Shown here: positions 7,719 to 15,471 of the stretch, one piece after another
How the letters are laid out: every line of letters starts with the position of its first letter
How positions within the stretch are numbered: position 1 is the first letter of the stretch
NCBI RefSeq assembly: GCF_900128985.1
Contig: NZ_FQUC01000001.1
Coordinates: forward strand, 726,998-790,997
Origin: Indolivaga macrotermitis
GTDB taxonomy: Bacteria > Bacteroidota > Bacteroidia > Bacteroidales > Dysgonomonadaceae
Direction of reading: 5' to 3'
DNA: 64,000 nucleotides
The notes under the pieces: model-generated
Seen by the model: the letters and a program-made list of their open reading frames with translations, nothing else
Database searches by the model: none
What the model was told of the DNA's origin: nothing
Position numbers and translations under genes: made by a program

Positions 7719-9107
7719 TTAGTTATTATTGGTTGTACGCATTGTATTTTCTTCCGTATCCTTTCCTTTGTCAAGCGTTGTGAGGGTAATTACCGGAACA
7801 TCGAAAATAATATCATCCCATCCGTTAAACTCCTTTATAACTAAATAAGGCTCTAACAGAATGTCGTGATATGGCTTTTCGAGCGATTGTTTGATCGTAA
7901 ATAATTCCCGTTGTACCGAACCCTGATAACTTCCCTGTGATTTACCTGGTGTTGCACCGATCATAGCCGGGTGTACAGCATCTGCATAACACATCATGTT
8001 AGAAGCTTCTGCCGAATCATCAATAAAATCACCACCTTCTTTAGTTGTATCTACTAAATTGATTCGTATATACTTGATTTCTTTGCCGGATGGGTCGGTG
8101 TAATAATCACTGATCCAAACTTTATCTGATTTTTCGAGGCCTGTAAGAAACTCCTCTATATCCTTCCATTGCTTTTTAACCCGGTCTTTCTTGGCTTCAT
8201 CGGTTGTAATACCTTCGTTTTTAAACAGGTTTTTCCAGTACTCAGTATGTATTTCCACATGATATCGAACTTTAGTACCATTCTTTAATTTGGCAAGTTT
8301 TACGATAGGAATGTATCGTTTGTAGCTATACCAACCGCTGTGAAATATAGAGTAATAAGGCGGTATTGGATAGTATTTATCTTCTACCGTCGGAAATTTG
8401 TTGATTATGGCAAACTTTCGAGTATTAGTCGGTTTCCGCATTTTTCCATCATCATCAGGTATCTTTCCTAATCTTACCTCCAGGTCGCCGATGGGATTGT
8501 AATAGTCCAGTACTTCTATTATTTCCGTATCTTCTTTTTTAGGTGTATTATCACGGAAGTTGGCATAGTACAGGTGTTCGATTTGCCCCGTTTTAGGATT
8601 GCACGATTCAAACCGGCAGTGACACGCTTCCTTATGTACAATCCGTACAATCTTACTGCCTTCTTTGTTGAGAATAATAACAGAAACAGTGAACAGAAAA
8701 TACTTCATGTCCACACACTGATCGAGCAGGTATTTAACCGGCCTGTTGTATTTAAAGAAATCAGTAATTTCCTTATCTGCTATTTTCTCGTTATTTTCTT
8801 TCTTGAATGTAAGCCCGGAAGCGTAACAGGTCAAAGCATTAAAATGCTTATTTTGTGCCAGTACTTCATCTGCCTTAATTAAATCTATGGTATTGTACGG
8901 GCGTTGGTTCGATGCACCCCACGGCACATAACCCCGTAAGCTTTCATAACCTGATATTTTGGTAGGAGTTGTTTTCGAATCATCCGTAATATCGGATAAC
9001 ATAGAGTCCAATTCCCCGAAATCAATCGTATTAATATAGGCTGCATGACCATTACCTAGGTCAATAACTGCCGAATGATATCCTAAATCTGTAATATTTC
9101 TGCTCAT
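7719..9107 (-). CDS. Phage portal protein
   Basis: A 462-residue protein with the layout of a portal: an N-terminal clip/anchor section, a long central wing with YPIPPYYSIFHSGWYSYKR and a basic helix near 275-300, and a C-terminal helical stem followed by a flexible Asn/Thr-rich tail. It would form the dodecameric ring at the capsid vertex through which terminase pumps DNA. Most phages place portal next to terminase; here about 7 kb separates them from the terminase gene. Assignment rests on overall character and size. Confidence 0.72.
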   Translation of the reverse strand: MSRNITDLGYHSAVIDLGNGHAAYINTIDFGELDSMLSDITDDSKTTPTKISGYESLRGYVPWGASNQRPYNTIDLIKADEVLAQNKHFNALTCYASGLTFKKENNEKIADKEITDFFKYNRPVKYLLDQCVDMKYFLFTVSVIILNKEGSKIVRIVHKEACHCRFESCNPKTGQIEHLYYANFRDNTPKKEDTEIIEVLDYYNPIGDLEVRLGKIPDDDGKMRKPTNTRKFAIINKFPTVEDKYYPIPPYYSIFHSGWYSYKRYIPIVKLAKLKNGTKVRYHVEIHTEYWKNLFKNEGITTDEAKKDRVKKQWKDIEEFLTGLEKSDKVWISDYYTDPSGKEIKYIRINLVDTTKEGGDFIDDSAEASNMMCYADAVHPAMIGATPGKSQGSYQGSVQRELFTIKQSLEKPYHDILLEPYLVIKEFNGWDDIIFDVPVITLTTLDKGKDTEENTMRTTNNN

Positions 9108-9340
9108 AATATAACTTCCTGATTATTAATTTCGAAAATAAAAAATGCTTTTATCTTCCGTATTTCCCCCGAATCCAGGAACCGGATATTAAAAGTATTC
9201 CCTTTGAAATTGCTCGATGTGCAGATAATGTTCCGGCAGATCATTATTGAGCCGTCTTTCTTCCAGCACTTCATAGATGCAATTTCAGTATGAGAATTCA
9301 TCAGCCTGCGTACCTTGCTTATGTGTATATATTCTTTCAT
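9104..9340 (-). CDS. Small phage protein, unknown
   Basis: A 78-residue basic protein whose stop region overlaps the portal start by 4 nt. It has two or three predicted beta strands, with cysteines at SMKCW and ICTSSN. Unknown function; likely structural or a portal-associated factor because the coupling to the portal gene is tight. Confidence 0.55.
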   Translation of the reverse strand: MKEYIHISKVRRLMNSHTEIASMKCWKKDGSIMICRNIICTSSNFKGNTFNIRFLDSGEIRKIKAFFIFEINNQEVIL

Positions 9341-10389
9341 CAGTCAAAAGTTAAGTCGAATGTCATATCAAAAATCCGATGAATAAAACCTGCAAAGTCT
9401 ATTACGTCCTGAATACGCTGCGAAATTCTATATTTGAATTCGAACGAAGGAGTTTCCGTTTTGCTGCTACTGCGTTTTACAGTCTGATCACTGATCATTA
9501 TTCGTTTACCGATAAGCGTGTCACGCATTTCAAAAACATATAGCGACGAGAATAATTCCAGTTCAAGCCAGTCAGCTGTGAGCCGTTCCAGTACACCTGT
9601 GTTCGCTGTATATTCTCTGTAGAAATCAATATTATATTTGTTATACTCACCTCTGATCGTTCCGATATCGTTCGTGTATTTAGGTTCCCATTGCAGTACA
9701 CCCGAGATAGAAAAAGTTTCCAGTACTCCGAAATTATTTGAAAATAGAACCGATAATGCACTGCTTTCCGATAAGTTATCAATCCAGAATGTCATAGACC
9801 TGTCACCGCACGAAACTATATAACGCACCAAGACGAGATTTTCAGCCTCATAATTACCGGGCGACACGTCCAGTAAAGTAACCGTGTCCTTAGTAACCTG
9901 ATTACCGGCTATATCCTTTTCAGAATACGTTTGTGTCTCATTATCCCGGTAATAAGCTTTCACATTAACCGTGTCTTCCGTAAGAGAATAAACCGATACA
10001 TATTCCTTGTTATTAGGACGGGTAACCTTATCCCCCATCAACAGAGAGAGAAACTTATTAGCAACAAATTTCGGGGCGCTTACATTTATTTCAGATCTGG
10101 ATAATATCAGTCTCGATGTATATTCCAATGTTTCATCATCCACCACGAACGAAAAAACAAAGTCGCCTGTTATTACCGGTTCGAGGTAACCGCTCAAAAT
10201 CTTTTGCAGGTTCAGAATATAAATTTTCGAATCATTATCAGGAGTGTACAGCTCCGATAAGATTGCTTCATTTTCGCCCGATTCCGTTACCCTGTATAGC
10301 ACAAACTTTACGTCACTATCGGACGAAAGAACGATATTTGATACCTGGCTCGAAAATGCCAGATCGGGGATAAAAGTCTCTAAAATCAT
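9340..10389 (-). CDS. Phage beta-rich structural protein, unknown
   Basis: A 349-residue beta-rich protein. It ends in a charged segment with a repeated FDxTFDLTFD-like tail. The stop/start junction with the next gene shares one base. Size and composition resemble a distal tail or baseplate hub protein, and it is one of the few candidates in the window for a tail component. No motif proves this. Confidence 0.55.
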   Translation of the reverse strand: MILETFIPDLAFSSQVSNIVLSSDSDVKFVLYRVTESGENEAILSELYTPDNDSKIYILNLQKILSGYLEPVITGDFVFSFVVDDETLEYTSRLILSRSEINVSAPKFVANKFLSLLMGDKVTRPNNKEYVSVYSLTEDTVNVKAYYRDNETQTYSEKDIAGNQVTKDTVTLLDVSPGNYEAENLVLVRYIVSCGDRSMTFWIDNLSESSALSVLFSNNFGVLETFSISGVLQWEPKYTNDIGTIRGEYNKYNIDFYREYTANTGVLERLTADWLELELFSSLYVFEMRDTLIGKRIMISDQTVKRSSSKTETPSFEFKYRISQRIQDVIDFAGFIHRIFDMTFDLTFD

Positions 10390-10907
10390 TTCTCGAAAAT
10401 ATTTATACCAAAACCGACAACCGGTTTTTTATTAGCAATATCATAACCGGCGGAAAATACAAACCTGTTACGCTGCCATGCCAGGTTAACAATCCCTCGT
10501 GTATCAGCATTTATACTCAACCGGTCTTTAGGTATCTTATACCGGGTTACTTCCGGATATTCGAACGTGTAATACACCGATCTGCCTGACAGGCTGTTTT
10601 CGGTGACTGTATCTGTAATAGAAACTATCAGTTTATCGGTATTAATAACCGTGTCATTCCTGTACACCTTTTTCGAATAATAATCAGCTATAACAGCCTG
10701 AGTATCTATTTCGGAAGGAATAATAGCCGGGATTATCTCGATAGGATAGGGAATAGGCACATAAACAGAATCACTTTTCCGGATAGTGTCAATACGCACA
10801 ATTTCGTAACTATCTGATTTTTCAGATCGGATATCCGACAATTTCCAGAACAAAGCAGCTGTAGCCACACCGATCAAAAAGCAAATGCCGTAACTCAAAT
10901 ATTTCAT
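10386..10907 (-). CDS. Membrane-anchored phage protein
   Basis: A 173-residue protein with an N-terminal transmembrane segment (about residues 4-22) followed by an extracytoplasmic domain with PIPYPIEIIPAIIPSE in its first third and a beta-rich C-terminus. It is the first gene of the portal operon, just after a terminator. The shape is that of an inner-membrane protein reaching into the periplasm, so a spanin-like or superinfection-exclusion role is possible but unproven. Confidence 0.55.
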   Translation of the reverse strand: MKYLSYGICFLIGVATAALFWKLSDIRSEKSDSYEIVRIDTIRKSDSVYVPIPYPIEIIPAIIPSEIDTQAVIADYYSKKVYRNDTVINTDKLIVSITDTVTENSLSGRSVYYTFEYPEVTRYKIPKDRLSINADTRGIVNLAWQRNRFVFSAGYDIANKKPVVGFGINIFEK

Positions 10908-10959
10908 AGTCTATAAGTTTTAAGCAAATAAACAAAGCATTACCTACAGCCGAAAAGAC

Positions 10960-10987
10960 AAAAAAGACCTGTCAGTTACGACAGGCC
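10960..10987 (-). terminator. Rho-independent terminator after small-gene cluster
   Basis: On the minus strand an 8-bp stem (GGCCTGTC/GACAGGTC, one G-T pair) with a 6-nt loop is followed by a T run. It lies after the gene ending at 11017 and before the portal operon, separating the two transcripts. Confidence 0.75.
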
Positions 10988-11016
10988 TTCTCTCTATTGT
11001 TCTGGACTAGGTTTTT

Positions 11017-11274
11017 TTAATCTTTAATTTGGTTTTTATTATCTTCCTTCAACAGCCATACCGGTTTCTGATCATCAAAACCGATCCGGTAACCGAACTG
11101 AATCATTCGCTCCGAAATTCCGTCCGCGCTGAAAGAAGCCATCCCCGACAGATCGAAAGCTATTTCTTCACTGCTTTTCCTGATGGTAGTATCCGAATCA
11201 TTTGCCTGTAGGAATTGCCCGATGTAGCGCGCAAAAATAATATCTCTGAAATCCTTATCCTTATTCTTACTCAT
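11017..11274 (-). CDS. Small phage protein, unknown
   Basis: An 85-residue charged protein with no recognised domain. It begins 8 nt inside the upstream gene's end and is the last gene before the terminator at 10960-10987. Probably belongs to a set of small early or moron genes. Confidence 0.5.
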   Translation of the reverse strand: MSKNKDKDFRDIIFARYIGQFLQANDSDTTIRKSSEEIAFDLSGMASFSADGISERMIQFGYRIGFDDQKPVWLLKEDNKNQIKD

Positions 11275-11509
11275 TGTGTCCGGTATTACTTATTTGTTGC
11301 AACAATTGTTTTATCAAATTTAAATCACTCAGATAATCCATCAAAGTATCCGCCGACTTCTGGATATGGTCCTTTTCGCTCAAAATCAATTCTATCGTAC
11401 TCTCTATAATCTTCACATGAGTACCTTCACCCTCTTGAATATCCTTTATCGCAGATATGGTATCATTATTATTTATAATCGCACCACCTATATTTACATG
11501 ATTCTTCAT
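11267..11509 (-). CDS. Small phage protein, coiled-coil
   Basis: About 80 residues when started at ATG 11509 (MKNHVNIGG); an in-frame ATG at 11548 would add 13 basic residues. The rest is largely helical with heptad-like hydrophobics (IIESTIELILSEKD) and may dimerise. No function recognised. Confidence 0.45.
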   Translation of the reverse strand: MKNHVNIGGAIINNNDTISAIKDIQEGEGTHVKIIESTIELILSEKDHIQKSADTLMDYLSDLNLIKQLLQQISNTGHNE

Positions 11510-11598
11510 AACCCGTCTTTTTATTTTTTTATTACTTAAATATCTCACTCATATATTAATCCATTACTAATAGACCGTATAAATATTTTGAGTGCTGA

Positions 11599-11841
11599 TT
11601 ATTCAGTATCGATATCCGTCTGCAGGTCAACCTGTAACCTGTGATTTCCAAGTTCAAACATGTGCGAAACCCCATTATCCAGTATAACACGAGTATACTT
11701 CACTTTCGAATCATGCGATAATTTCGGGTTCTGGGCAATACAAAGATTGATTTTCTCAACAAATACATGTAGGTCTTCTAACATGTCACGGACCTCAATT
11801 GTTTTACGCCGTACCTGGGCATTTGGAATTTTTGTTTTCAT
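11599..11841 (-). CDS. Small phage protein, unknown
   Basis: 80 residues from ATG 11841, which overlaps the preceding gene's TGA (ATGA); I prefer this to the longer frame starting at 11907 because of that coupling. Helical N-terminal half, strand-rich C-terminal half. Unknown function. Confidence 0.5.
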   Translation of the reverse strand: MKTKIPNAQVRRKTIEVRDMLEDLHVFVEKINLCIAQNPKLSHDSKVKYTRVILDNGVSHMFELGNHRLQVDLQTDIDTE

Positions 11842-12038
11842 AAAGCTGTATTTTTTAAATTTATTATATCGTAATTTTCCGGCCATACAGAACAGGCATA
11901 TTTCCAACCTTCAAAATTTACATCAAAATTAACAACACCGTTAACTTTTCCCGGTTTTGTATGGCTTGCAATCTCATCACCGGACTTTAATCCCAAACGG
12001 GTTAATTCATAGTCTAACTCACCTTTTAACTTTATCAT
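11838..12038 (-). CDS. Small phage protein, unknown
   Basis: A 66-residue protein with a compact beta pattern in its second half (GVVNFDVNFEGW). Lies between two small genes in the same orientation and ends in an ATGA overlap. No family recognised. Confidence 0.5.
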   Translation of the reverse strand: MIKLKGELDYELTRLGLKSGDEIASHTKPGKVNGVVNFDVNFEGWKYACSVWPENYDIINLKNTAL

Positions 12039-12046
12039 GATATTAT

Positions 12047-12346
12047 TTATTTTTCTGATTTATAACTAATTCTAAAATGTTCACCTAAGAATCTAATTAG
12101 GCTTTGATGTTTTTCTTCGTTGCTGGGTTTATTAGAAACTTCAAGTCTTACTAATTCATCAACACAATCAATAAAGAGACTACTGTAAGCATATCTACAA
12201 GCTACGCACTTCACACTAGTATGGTAATTATCCTCTTCGTACTGCTTGCATTTAGCTATATCCCTTTCGTCTGTGATAACTATATCTTCAATAATTACCC
12301 TATGAATAGTCGGTAATCCTTTTATTTCTGTTTTCTCAATTCTCAT
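12047..12346 (-). CDS. Small phage protein, unknown
   Basis: A 99-residue mixed alpha/beta protein with a CVAC pair near residue 47. First gene of a minus-strand cluster transcribed away from the XRE repressor at 12515, so it occupies the position of the gene most directly controlled by that repressor. Function unknown. Confidence 0.5.
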   Translation of the reverse strand: MRIEKTEIKGLPTIHRVIIEDIVITDERDIAKCKQYEEDNYHTSVKCVACRYAYSSLFIDCVDELVRLEVSNKPSNEEKHQSLIRFLGEHFRISYKSEK

Positions 12347-12412
12347 GATTATACATTTTTATTGTTTCATTATTCTTATACAAATGTACATATAAAAATA
12401 TACAAAACAATA

Positions 12413-12472
12413 ATTTTGGATAAATATATTTATACTTTAACTAATTTTAGTATATTTATATTTATCTAAAAT
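12413..12472. promoter_or_regulatory. Large inverted repeat in divergent promoter
   Basis: Two 23-nt arms (12413-12435 and 12450-12472) are inverted copies matching at 20 of 23 positions, with a 14-nt spacer. They lie between the divergent starts at 12346 (minus) and 12515 (plus), overlapping the predicted repressor promoter. The obvious reading is a dimer-dimer operator for the XRE protein encoded at 12515. Confidence 0.55.
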
Positions 12473-12491
12473 ATAATTAATCTTACTTTTG
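12461..12491 (+). promoter_or_regulatory. Bacteroidetes-type promoter of the XRE repressor
   Basis: TACTTTTG at 12484-12491 matches the TAnnTTTG -7 box. TTTA at 12461-12464 lies 19 nt upstream in place of the TTTG -33 box. The start codon follows 23 nt after the -7 box. The -33 box is inside the right arm of the inverted repeat, so bound repressor would block it. Confidence 0.5.
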
Positions 12492-12514
12492 TGTATAAAT
12501 AAATATATACACAT

Positions 12515-12802
12515 ATGAAATTAAGAATTCAAGAGGTATTAGATCAATACAATATCTCAGCAGCTGAGCTAGGTAGAAGAATTGGTGTATCAAGAGCTAG
12601 TATATCAAATACCATAAATAATGGTAATCCTGGCGCACAAATGCTCATAAAATGGGCGGAAGCGATCGGTTGTAAAATTTCTGAATTTTTTGAAAAGCCT
12701 CAAATAGAAGGAACGACAGGATACATAGAACATAATGGAGAAGTCTATAAAATAAATTCTATCTCCGATATTGAAAAGCTATTAGACGATATAAAAAAAT
12801 AG
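12515..12802 (+). CDS. XRE-family repressor
   Basis: A 95-residue DNA-binding protein. A lambda-repressor-type HTH covers about residues 5-62, with ISAAELGRRIGVSRASIS as the recognition region. A short C-terminal section (EHNGEVYKINSISDIEKLL) may mediate dimerisation. It is one of only two prophage genes on the plus strand and faces the small-gene cluster across a long inverted repeat, the layout of an autoregulated switch. There is no protease-type C-terminal domain, so it is not a self-cleaving CI repressor. A second repressor lies at 33907. Confidence 0.85.
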   Translation: MKLRIQEVLDQYNISAAELGRRIGVSRASISNTINNGNPGAQMLIKWAEAIGCKISEFFEKPQIEGTTGYIEHNGEVYKINSISDIEKLLDDIKK

Positions 12803-12831
12803 CAACCGTGGTTATTATAACCACGGTTGCT
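12801..12831. terminator. Bidirectional terminator
   Basis: A perfect 14-bp stem (AGCAACCGTGGTTA and its complement) with a 3-nt loop. It begins inside the repressor's stop codon and lies between the convergent repressor and exonuclease genes. A-rich flanks on both sides would give T runs in both directions. Confidence 0.8.
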
Positions 12832-12857
12832 ACTGGTAAAAAAAGAGGTAAATATTT

Positions 12858-13748
12858 CTATATATCTCTATTAGATTGGCACATCTCCCGGAAATCCTTT
12901 TCAGATAATATACGTACCGATTCACCGTTAGCTATCCTTTTTTCAGCAGCTATATGTTTACTGCTTTTTTTAGCACCTTTAAGAGCCGCTTCATTTTGGA
13001 TCCCTACAACTAGTATTGTTGTTTTGGATGTAAAGGATGTATCAACGGCACAACCGGCTTGTGATGCAATAATACTTAAATCTTTTTTAGGCAAAGAAAA
13101 ACTTCCTGTAAATACAGCCACTTCACCATATAGATCACCATCAGGATTTCCTTCTTTTTTTATATCATTCTTATATCCGGCATAATCTCGTTCTCTCACC
13201 GTTATAGGTTGATTTACTCTAATCAGCCAATTCAATACATCTATTTGTGTCTTTTCTATAGCATGTAGTAATATTTGCCCGGTGGCTATTGCATCGTTCA
13301 ATGCATCATGATGCTTTAACTTTATATTTAGGAATTCAGAAACAGGAACGAGTCCATATCCACTGTCCTTGAATTGTTCCCATGTCCTTCTAACTATTCT
13401 GGCAGTATTTAGCCAAGCATTTACAGGTAACGGATCAAGACTATACTTTTCATTTATTTTTGAAAGAGCAATCTTATCGAATGCTGTGTGATGGACAACA
13501 ACCATGCCATTAACTATTTCTTTAAGCCGATTGTATATTTCGGGATATTTTGGTTTGCCCGATACCATTTCTTCAGTTATTCCATGTAAACTGACATTAA
13601 AAGGATCAAACCAGTCTTCCGGATCAATAATTAAGTTCCAAGAATCTACTATTTGTCCATCTACAAATTTTACAATCCCAATCTGACAAATACTATCAAG
13701 GCTGGGATTTGCTGTCTTTACATCTAATGCAATAAAATCTTTTTCCAT
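12858..13748 (-). CDS. DEDDh exonuclease (DnaQ-like) with C-terminal BRCT domain
   Basis: A 296-residue protein. An RNase-T/DnaQ fold covers about residues 1-170 with the metal-binding Asp9, the second Asp91 (HHTAFD) and HHDALNDA (His147, Asp152). A BRCT-like domain follows at about 205-291 (VAVFTGSFSLPKKDL and TTILVVG). The usual first motif is Asp-x-Glu; here it reads ALDVKTAN, with Lys11 in place of the catalytic Glu. The codon is AAG, one base from GAG. The gene has its own operator-like palindrome upstream and a terminator on each side, so it is a single-gene unit. It may act in phage replication or host DNA repair, possibly with altered activity. Confidence 0.85.
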   Translation of the reverse strand: MEKDFIALDVKTANPSLDSICQIGIVKFVDGQIVDSWNLIIDPEDWFDPFNVSLHGITEEMVSGKPKYPEIYNRLKEIVNGMVVVHHTAFDKIALSKINEKYSLDPLPVNAWLNTARIVRRTWEQFKDSGYGLVPVSEFLNIKLKHHDALNDAIATGQILLHAIEKTQIDVLNWLIRVNQPITVRERDYAGYKNDIKKEGNPDGDLYGEVAVFTGSFSLPKKDLSIIASQAGCAVDTSFTSKTTILVVGIQNEAALKGAKKSSKHIAAEKRIANGESVRILSEKDFREMCQSNRDI

Positions 13749-13786
13749 TATAAAAAGTATTGTTTGTGCAACATTATAGTGTATTA

Positions 13787-13809
13787 TATAGTCTATAAAT
13801 TAGACTATA
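13787..13809. promoter_or_regulatory. Palindromic operator upstream of exonuclease gene
   Basis: A perfect 9-bp inverted repeat, TATAGTCTA and TAGACTATA, with a 5-nt spacer, 39 nt upstream of the exonuclease ATG. The half-site TTAGACT also occurs three times in the divergent promoter of the second repressor at 33840-33889, suggesting a shared regulator. Confidence 0.5.
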
Positions 13810-13850
13810 AATTTAAATAAAAAAGTATCTGTAAAAACGGAAATTCCCGT

Positions 13851-13893
13851 TTTTTATAAAAAAAAACAGTTGCCTTTGTCATAAAGGCAACTG
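13851..13893 (-). terminator. Terminator after secreted-protein gene
   Basis: On the minus strand an 11-bp perfect stem (CAGTTGCCTTT paired with its complement, 5-nt loop) is followed by a run of about ten T. It lies about 83 nt beyond the stop of the gene ending at 13976. Confidence 0.8.
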
Positions 13894-13975
13894 AATAAAT
13901 TTAGATGGTTAAAAAAATATTTAGAAACCGAGAATTCTAGGTATTTAAATATAAAAAGTGAAAGAGACTTATTTA

Positions 13976-14587
13976 TTAATCAGGCATATTCTCTATAATA
14001 TATAAACCGTCTTCAAATTTAAGAACCTGTTTGCTATTTTGTTTAGGCATAACTATATTAACATTCTTGGTTATTTCATTCTTGAAATGTTTAAAATTAT
14101 CATTAAAATACCATTCAATCAATAGCTTTTCCCTTTGCCTAACAAGCTTAAGTTTATTATTATATATGGGATATCCATCCTTCAAATTTCCTTTAAATAA
14201 GATGGTATATTTCGAATTCTCGACAGGCATCTGTAATGCTGCAATTTTATATTCAATCTTATTATCATCAAATTTTAATACCACTTCATAAATTGCATAT
14301 GCCGGTTTATCATTACCCGGTTTCTGTATAGTAATAAAGTTTGTATCATCAATTCTGAAAGCAAGCGTCTTATTTTTAGTGTATTGAACAATATCCTGTC
14401 TTTCATTTATCAAATATCGGTATGTAACATCATATAACAAATCCTTTGTACTGTTAGGTATAGTTATAGCGACAGATTCAATGTTTTCATCAAATTCAGA
14501 CCGTAGTCCATCCGGAGTAACCATAAACTGGGCATGTCCAGAAACAAAGAATATATAAGCTATAAATAATAAGAATATTCTTTTCAT
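13976..14587 (-). CDS. Secreted protein, DUF4468-like, prophage moron candidate
   Basis: 203 residues from ATG 14587, which opens with a signal peptide (MKRIFLLFIAYIFFVSGHAQ). The longer in-frame version reads through the upstream terminator and is rejected. The mature part begins FMVTPDGLRSEFDE and is beta-rich with a central KPAYAIYEVVLKF strand. It resembles the DUF4468 group of exported Bacteroidetes proteins, without known activity. Flanked by its own terminators inside a prophage, it is probably a lysogenic-conversion gene expressed from the lysogen. Confidence 0.65.
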   Translation of the reverse strand: MKRIFLLFIAYIFFVSGHAQFMVTPDGLRSEFDENIESVAITIPNSTKDLLYDVTYRYLINERQDIVQYTKNKTLAFRIDDTNFITIQKPGNDKPAYAIYEVVLKFDDNKIEYKIAALQMPVENSKYTILFKGNLKDGYPIYNNKLKLVRQREKLLIEWYFNDNFKHFKNEITKNVNIVMPKQNSKQVLKFEDGLYIIENMPD

Positions 14588-14680
14588 CGGTATTATGTTG
14601 TTTGTAAATAATTTGCTCCTGCAAATATATAGAAAAGTCAAAAAAACTATACATATTCCAGATAAGATATATAATAAAAC

Positions 14681-14709
14681 AAAAAAAGGCGAGGAAAAAC
14701 TTCCTCGCC
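14681..14709 (-). terminator. Terminator after hicAB
   Basis: A 9-bp perfect stem (GGCGAGGAA/TTCCTCGCC, 4-nt loop) followed on the minus strand by seven T. It lies 46 nt after the hicB stop. Confidence 0.85.
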
Positions 14710-14754
14710 GATGGTGTAAACAAATATCTTTGATCACTCAAAGTAAAATAAAAA

Positions 14755-15159
14755 TCACTTAAATTCGACAGCCAGTAATTCTTTACCTAACTCATGTACG
14801 GCATCTTTTATTTTATTAGTTTGTTCCTCAGATGCAAAAGCCAGTTTATTTTTATATTGGCGTACTAACGATTCGTTGATACCTGCTTTGGCTGCTATCT
14901 TGGATATCTTGATACAGTCAAAATCTTCAAAGAATGAAGGAATATCGTATTTAAAAACAAATTCCGGATTATCCAGTTCATCAGGTACGGCGTTCCCTTC
15001 ATCCGTATAAATACTAACCAATAGCTGCAACGCTTCGTACATATCGGATTTTGCAGCTTCAACGGTTTTACCCATTCCTGTAAGTCCGTGATCTATCAGG
15101 TTAGTTACATATATACCGTAACCGTCTTTTCCTTTTTCGATGATAGCTATCAGTTTCAT
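14755..15159 (-). CDS. hicB: HicB-type antitoxin
   Basis: A 134-residue antitoxin. The N-terminal 70 residues form the partial RNase-H-like fold of the family (GKDGYGIYVTNLIDHGLTGMG, then TVEAAKSDMYEAL), which covers the toxin active site. The C-terminal part is a helix-turn-helix (KISKIAAKAGINESLVRQYKN, about residues 83-103) that would bind the operon promoter. It is the second gene after hicA in the usual order and shares its terminator and promoter. It would neutralise HicA and repress the operon. Confidence 0.85.
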   Translation of the reverse strand: MKLIAIIEKGKDGYGIYVTNLIDHGLTGMGKTVEAAKSDMYEALQLLVSIYTDEGNAVPDELDNPEFVFKYDIPSFFEDFDCIKISKIAAKAGINESLVRQYKNKLAFASEEQTNKIKDAVHELGKELLAVEFK

Positions 15160-15203
15160 AACTAAAATTATTATAATGTATATTTTGCAAACAAATGGCA
15201 GGT

Positions 15204-15389
15204 CTATTTCAGACCTGCGCTCTTTTCGATGCTTCTTTGAGTACCGATAGGGACTTCCTCGCTCATGTGTCTGCTTACAGGAAACTTTTTATCAGTTATC
15301 GGACTGTAATAGATATCATGATTGGCTCCGTTCCTAGTTACGTAACAACCGATACGCTCGATTCTACGTCTTAGTTCAGATACTTTCAT
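15204..15389 (-). CDS. hicA: HicA-type mRNA interferase toxin
   Basis: A 61-residue dsRBD-fold toxin. The active-site His24 lies in RNGANHDIYYSP, followed by KFPVSRHMSEEVPIGTQRSI, the family's hallmark with the start of its last helix. It would cleave mRNA without a ribosome and halt growth when HicB is lost. Placed upstream of hicB with a 44-nt gap, within the prophage between two structural modules, so it likely stabilises the prophage or blocks competing phages. Confidence 0.85.
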   Translation of the reverse strand: MKVSELRRRIERIGCYVTRNGANHDIYYSPITDKKFPVSRHMSEEVPIGTQRSIEKSAGLK

Positions 15390-15415
15390 AATTCAAAGAA
15401 CATTTGTTTACAATA

Positions 15416-15471
15416 CAAATATAACGTTTTTGTTATAAATACGCAAGTTTTTTTATAACATTTTTGTTATA
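15416..15471 (-). promoter_or_regulatory. hicAB promoter with two HicB operators
   Basis: On the minus strand TATATTTG (15416-15423) fits the -7 box and CTTG (15444-15447) lies 20 nt upstream as the -33 box. Two palindromes of the same form, TATAAC-N6-GTTATA, sit at 15420-15437 and 15454-15471, with centres 34 bp apart (about three helix turns). The first covers the -7 box and spacer; the second abuts the -33 box. This is a clear autoregulatory operator pair for HicB. Confidence 0.7.
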
